Assembly (NCBI GenBank): GCA_947178155.1 | Contig: CAMWXG010000007.1 | Location: 1 to 38,649, forward strand | DNA: 38,649 nucleotides | Direction: 5' to 3' | From: an uncultured Lachnoclostridium sp. | Lineage (GTDB): Bacteria > Bacillota > Clostridia > Lachnospirales > Lachnospiraceae | Shown: positions 37,894 through 38,649 of the stretch, one piece after another | How the letters are laid out: each line of letters begins with the position of its first letter | How positions within the stretch are numbered: position 1 is the stretch's first letter | Notes under the pieces: generated by a model | Databases searched by the model: none | The model's input: only the letters and a program-made list of their open reading frames with translations | Told to the model about the DNA's origin: nothing | Made by a program: the position numbers and the translations under genes

Positions 37894-38568
37894 TTAAAAC
37901 TTTTTAAAGTTAACTACTGAATATCCCTTTGTCATATAATTATTATCAGAATTATTACTATCATAAGCTGCCATATAATAATCAAGCTCTTCTACCTCTG
38001 ATTGAGTAATCTTTTCTGATTTTTCATTCTTTATCTTGTTATTTATAAGCTCCCATGTTTTCTTATAGCACTGATCATATTCACTGCCATCTTCACTACT
38101 CATTCCAAATCCTTCAGCATGTTCTACAAATCCCTTTTTACCAGAAACAGTCATTCTTTCTGAAGAATGATGAAATCCTGTTATAAGATACTTTCCATTT
38201 TTAACTATAGGATAGCCTGAACCTGTACTACTGATACCTCCGATATAAACTACTTTCCCTTTTACATAATTATATACATCAGCATGAGCACTTTCACCTG
38301 ATTTTTTTTCAGAACTGCTGTCTCCTCCAATTATACCATCAGTTACAAGAAGCACAGGTGTACCTTCTTTGGAAGTATTGACAATAGCCATGTAAATATC
38401 CTTCTTTGGCTTATTTTCTTTAAGCTCCTTCAAATATTGCTTGTATGCTTTTTTAATCTTTGCATTACTGGCTGCATTGGAACTGCTACCACATACCAAT
38501 GATGAGATAAGAACTGCAAATGTCAAAATAATAGCAAATAACTTTTTGCTAAATAAACTTTTTTTCAT
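37894..38568 (-). CDS. secreted protein of unknown function
   Basis: The 224-residue protein has a clear signal peptide (about 1-32: Lys-rich start, hydrophobic core AIILTFAVLISSLVCG, likely cleavage after SNAA). The mature part is hydrophilic with a basic helix (KAYKQYLKELKENKPKK) and a beta-rich region (YMAIVNTSKEGTPVLLVTDG; VVYIGGISSTGSGYPIV). Such small secreted proteins recur in Lachnospiraceae, but I know of no function and see no catalytic motif. GAGGGG lies 7 bases before the ATG, with a strong promoter upstream. Confidence 0.8.
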   Translation of the reverse strand: MKKSLFSKKLFAIILTFAVLISSLVCGSSSNAASNAKIKKAYKQYLKELKENKPKKDIYMAIVNTSKEGTPVLLVTDGIIGGDSSSEKKSGESAHADVYNYVKGKVVYIGGISSTGSGYPIVKNGKYLITGFHHSSERMTVSGKKGFVEHAEGFGMSSEDGSEYDQCYKKTWELINNKIKNEKSEKITQSEVEELDYYMAAYDSNNSDNNYMTKGYSVVNFKKF

Positions 38569-38594
38569 ATTAAAACCCCTCTTTTCTTGTATTT

Positions 38595-38607
38595 ATCTGC
38601 TGCAGAT
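38595..38607. promoter_or_regulatory. palindrome in the leader of the secreted-protein gene
   Basis: ATCTGC-T-GCAGAT is a perfect 6-bp dyad with a one-base centre, located between the -10 and the ribosome binding site. It could be an operator; no regulator is recognised. Confidence 0.4.
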
Positions 38608-38615
38608 TAATAAAA

Positions 38616-38643
38616 ATTTTATCACTATATTTTGCAATGTCAA
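38616..38643 (-). promoter_or_regulatory. promoter of the secreted-protein gene
   Basis: Minus-strand TTGACA (38638-38643) and TAAAAT (38616-38621) are 16 bases apart, about 48 bases upstream of the ATG. Confidence 0.65.
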
Positions 38644-38649
38644 TATATC

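Overview
The window looks like chromosomal core DNA of a low-GC Gram-positive anaerobe of the Clostridia, most likely family Lachnospiraceae and possibly close to Lachnospira/Eubacterium eligens. The lineage call rests on AT-rich DNA, strong GGAGG ribosome binding sites, TTGACA/TATAAT promoters, HPr kinase, spore-lineage proteins (YyaC, YtvI), CheD plus a CheX-like protein, and a Lachnospiraceae-style secreted proteome. The species guess is inference from memory, not a search. No rRNA, tRNA, CRISPR array, prophage or transposase was seen.

Layout. (1) 1-4962, minus strand: str operon rpsL-rpsG-fusA-tuf, with a promoter before rpsL, a second one before tuf, a structured rpsL-rpsG spacer and hairpins after tuf. 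(2) 4963-7512, minus: two single-pass membrane proteins, a DUF5711-like sensor and a protein joining a degenerate MPN/JAB-like domain to an external LysM. (3) 7934-8479, plus: yyaC, preceded by a 0.4 kb structured spacer. (4) 8629-14861, minus: recR, ybaB/ebfC, dnaX, phosphofructokinase, a small membrane protein and glycogen phosphorylase. (5) 14986-18402: cheD (minus), then a fucose-isomerase-like enzyme and YtvI (plus). (6) 18409-20610, minus: two G3E GTPases, one with a 43-histidine tract and one fused to a YcgQ/DUF1980-like domain, probably a zinc/metal trafficking pair. (7) 20698-34206, minus: trmH-type methylase, cheX-like gene, and a long housekeeping cluster ftsH-uvrC-hprK-HD-GYP-like-pth-mfd-prsA. 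(8) 34672-38568: pyrG and a GHL10 glycosylhydrolase (plus), then a secreted protein (minus).

Most unusual items: FtsH is a single 957-codon reading frame fused to a complete Cof-type HAD phosphatase with all catalytic motifs; an MPN-fold-like cytosolic domain that has lost its JAMM histidines is joined through the membrane to LysM; a GTPase-DUF1980 fusion sits beside a histidine-rich GTPase; and a dispersed 27-bp hairpin repeat occurs three times (1518, 7694, 34404) with a compensatory base-pair change, one copy forming a 154-bp element with terminal inverted repeats. DNA repair (recR, uvrC, mfd), translation (str operon, pth, trmH-like), protein quality control (ftsH, prsA) and carbon control (hprK, pfk, glgP) dominate the remaining content.
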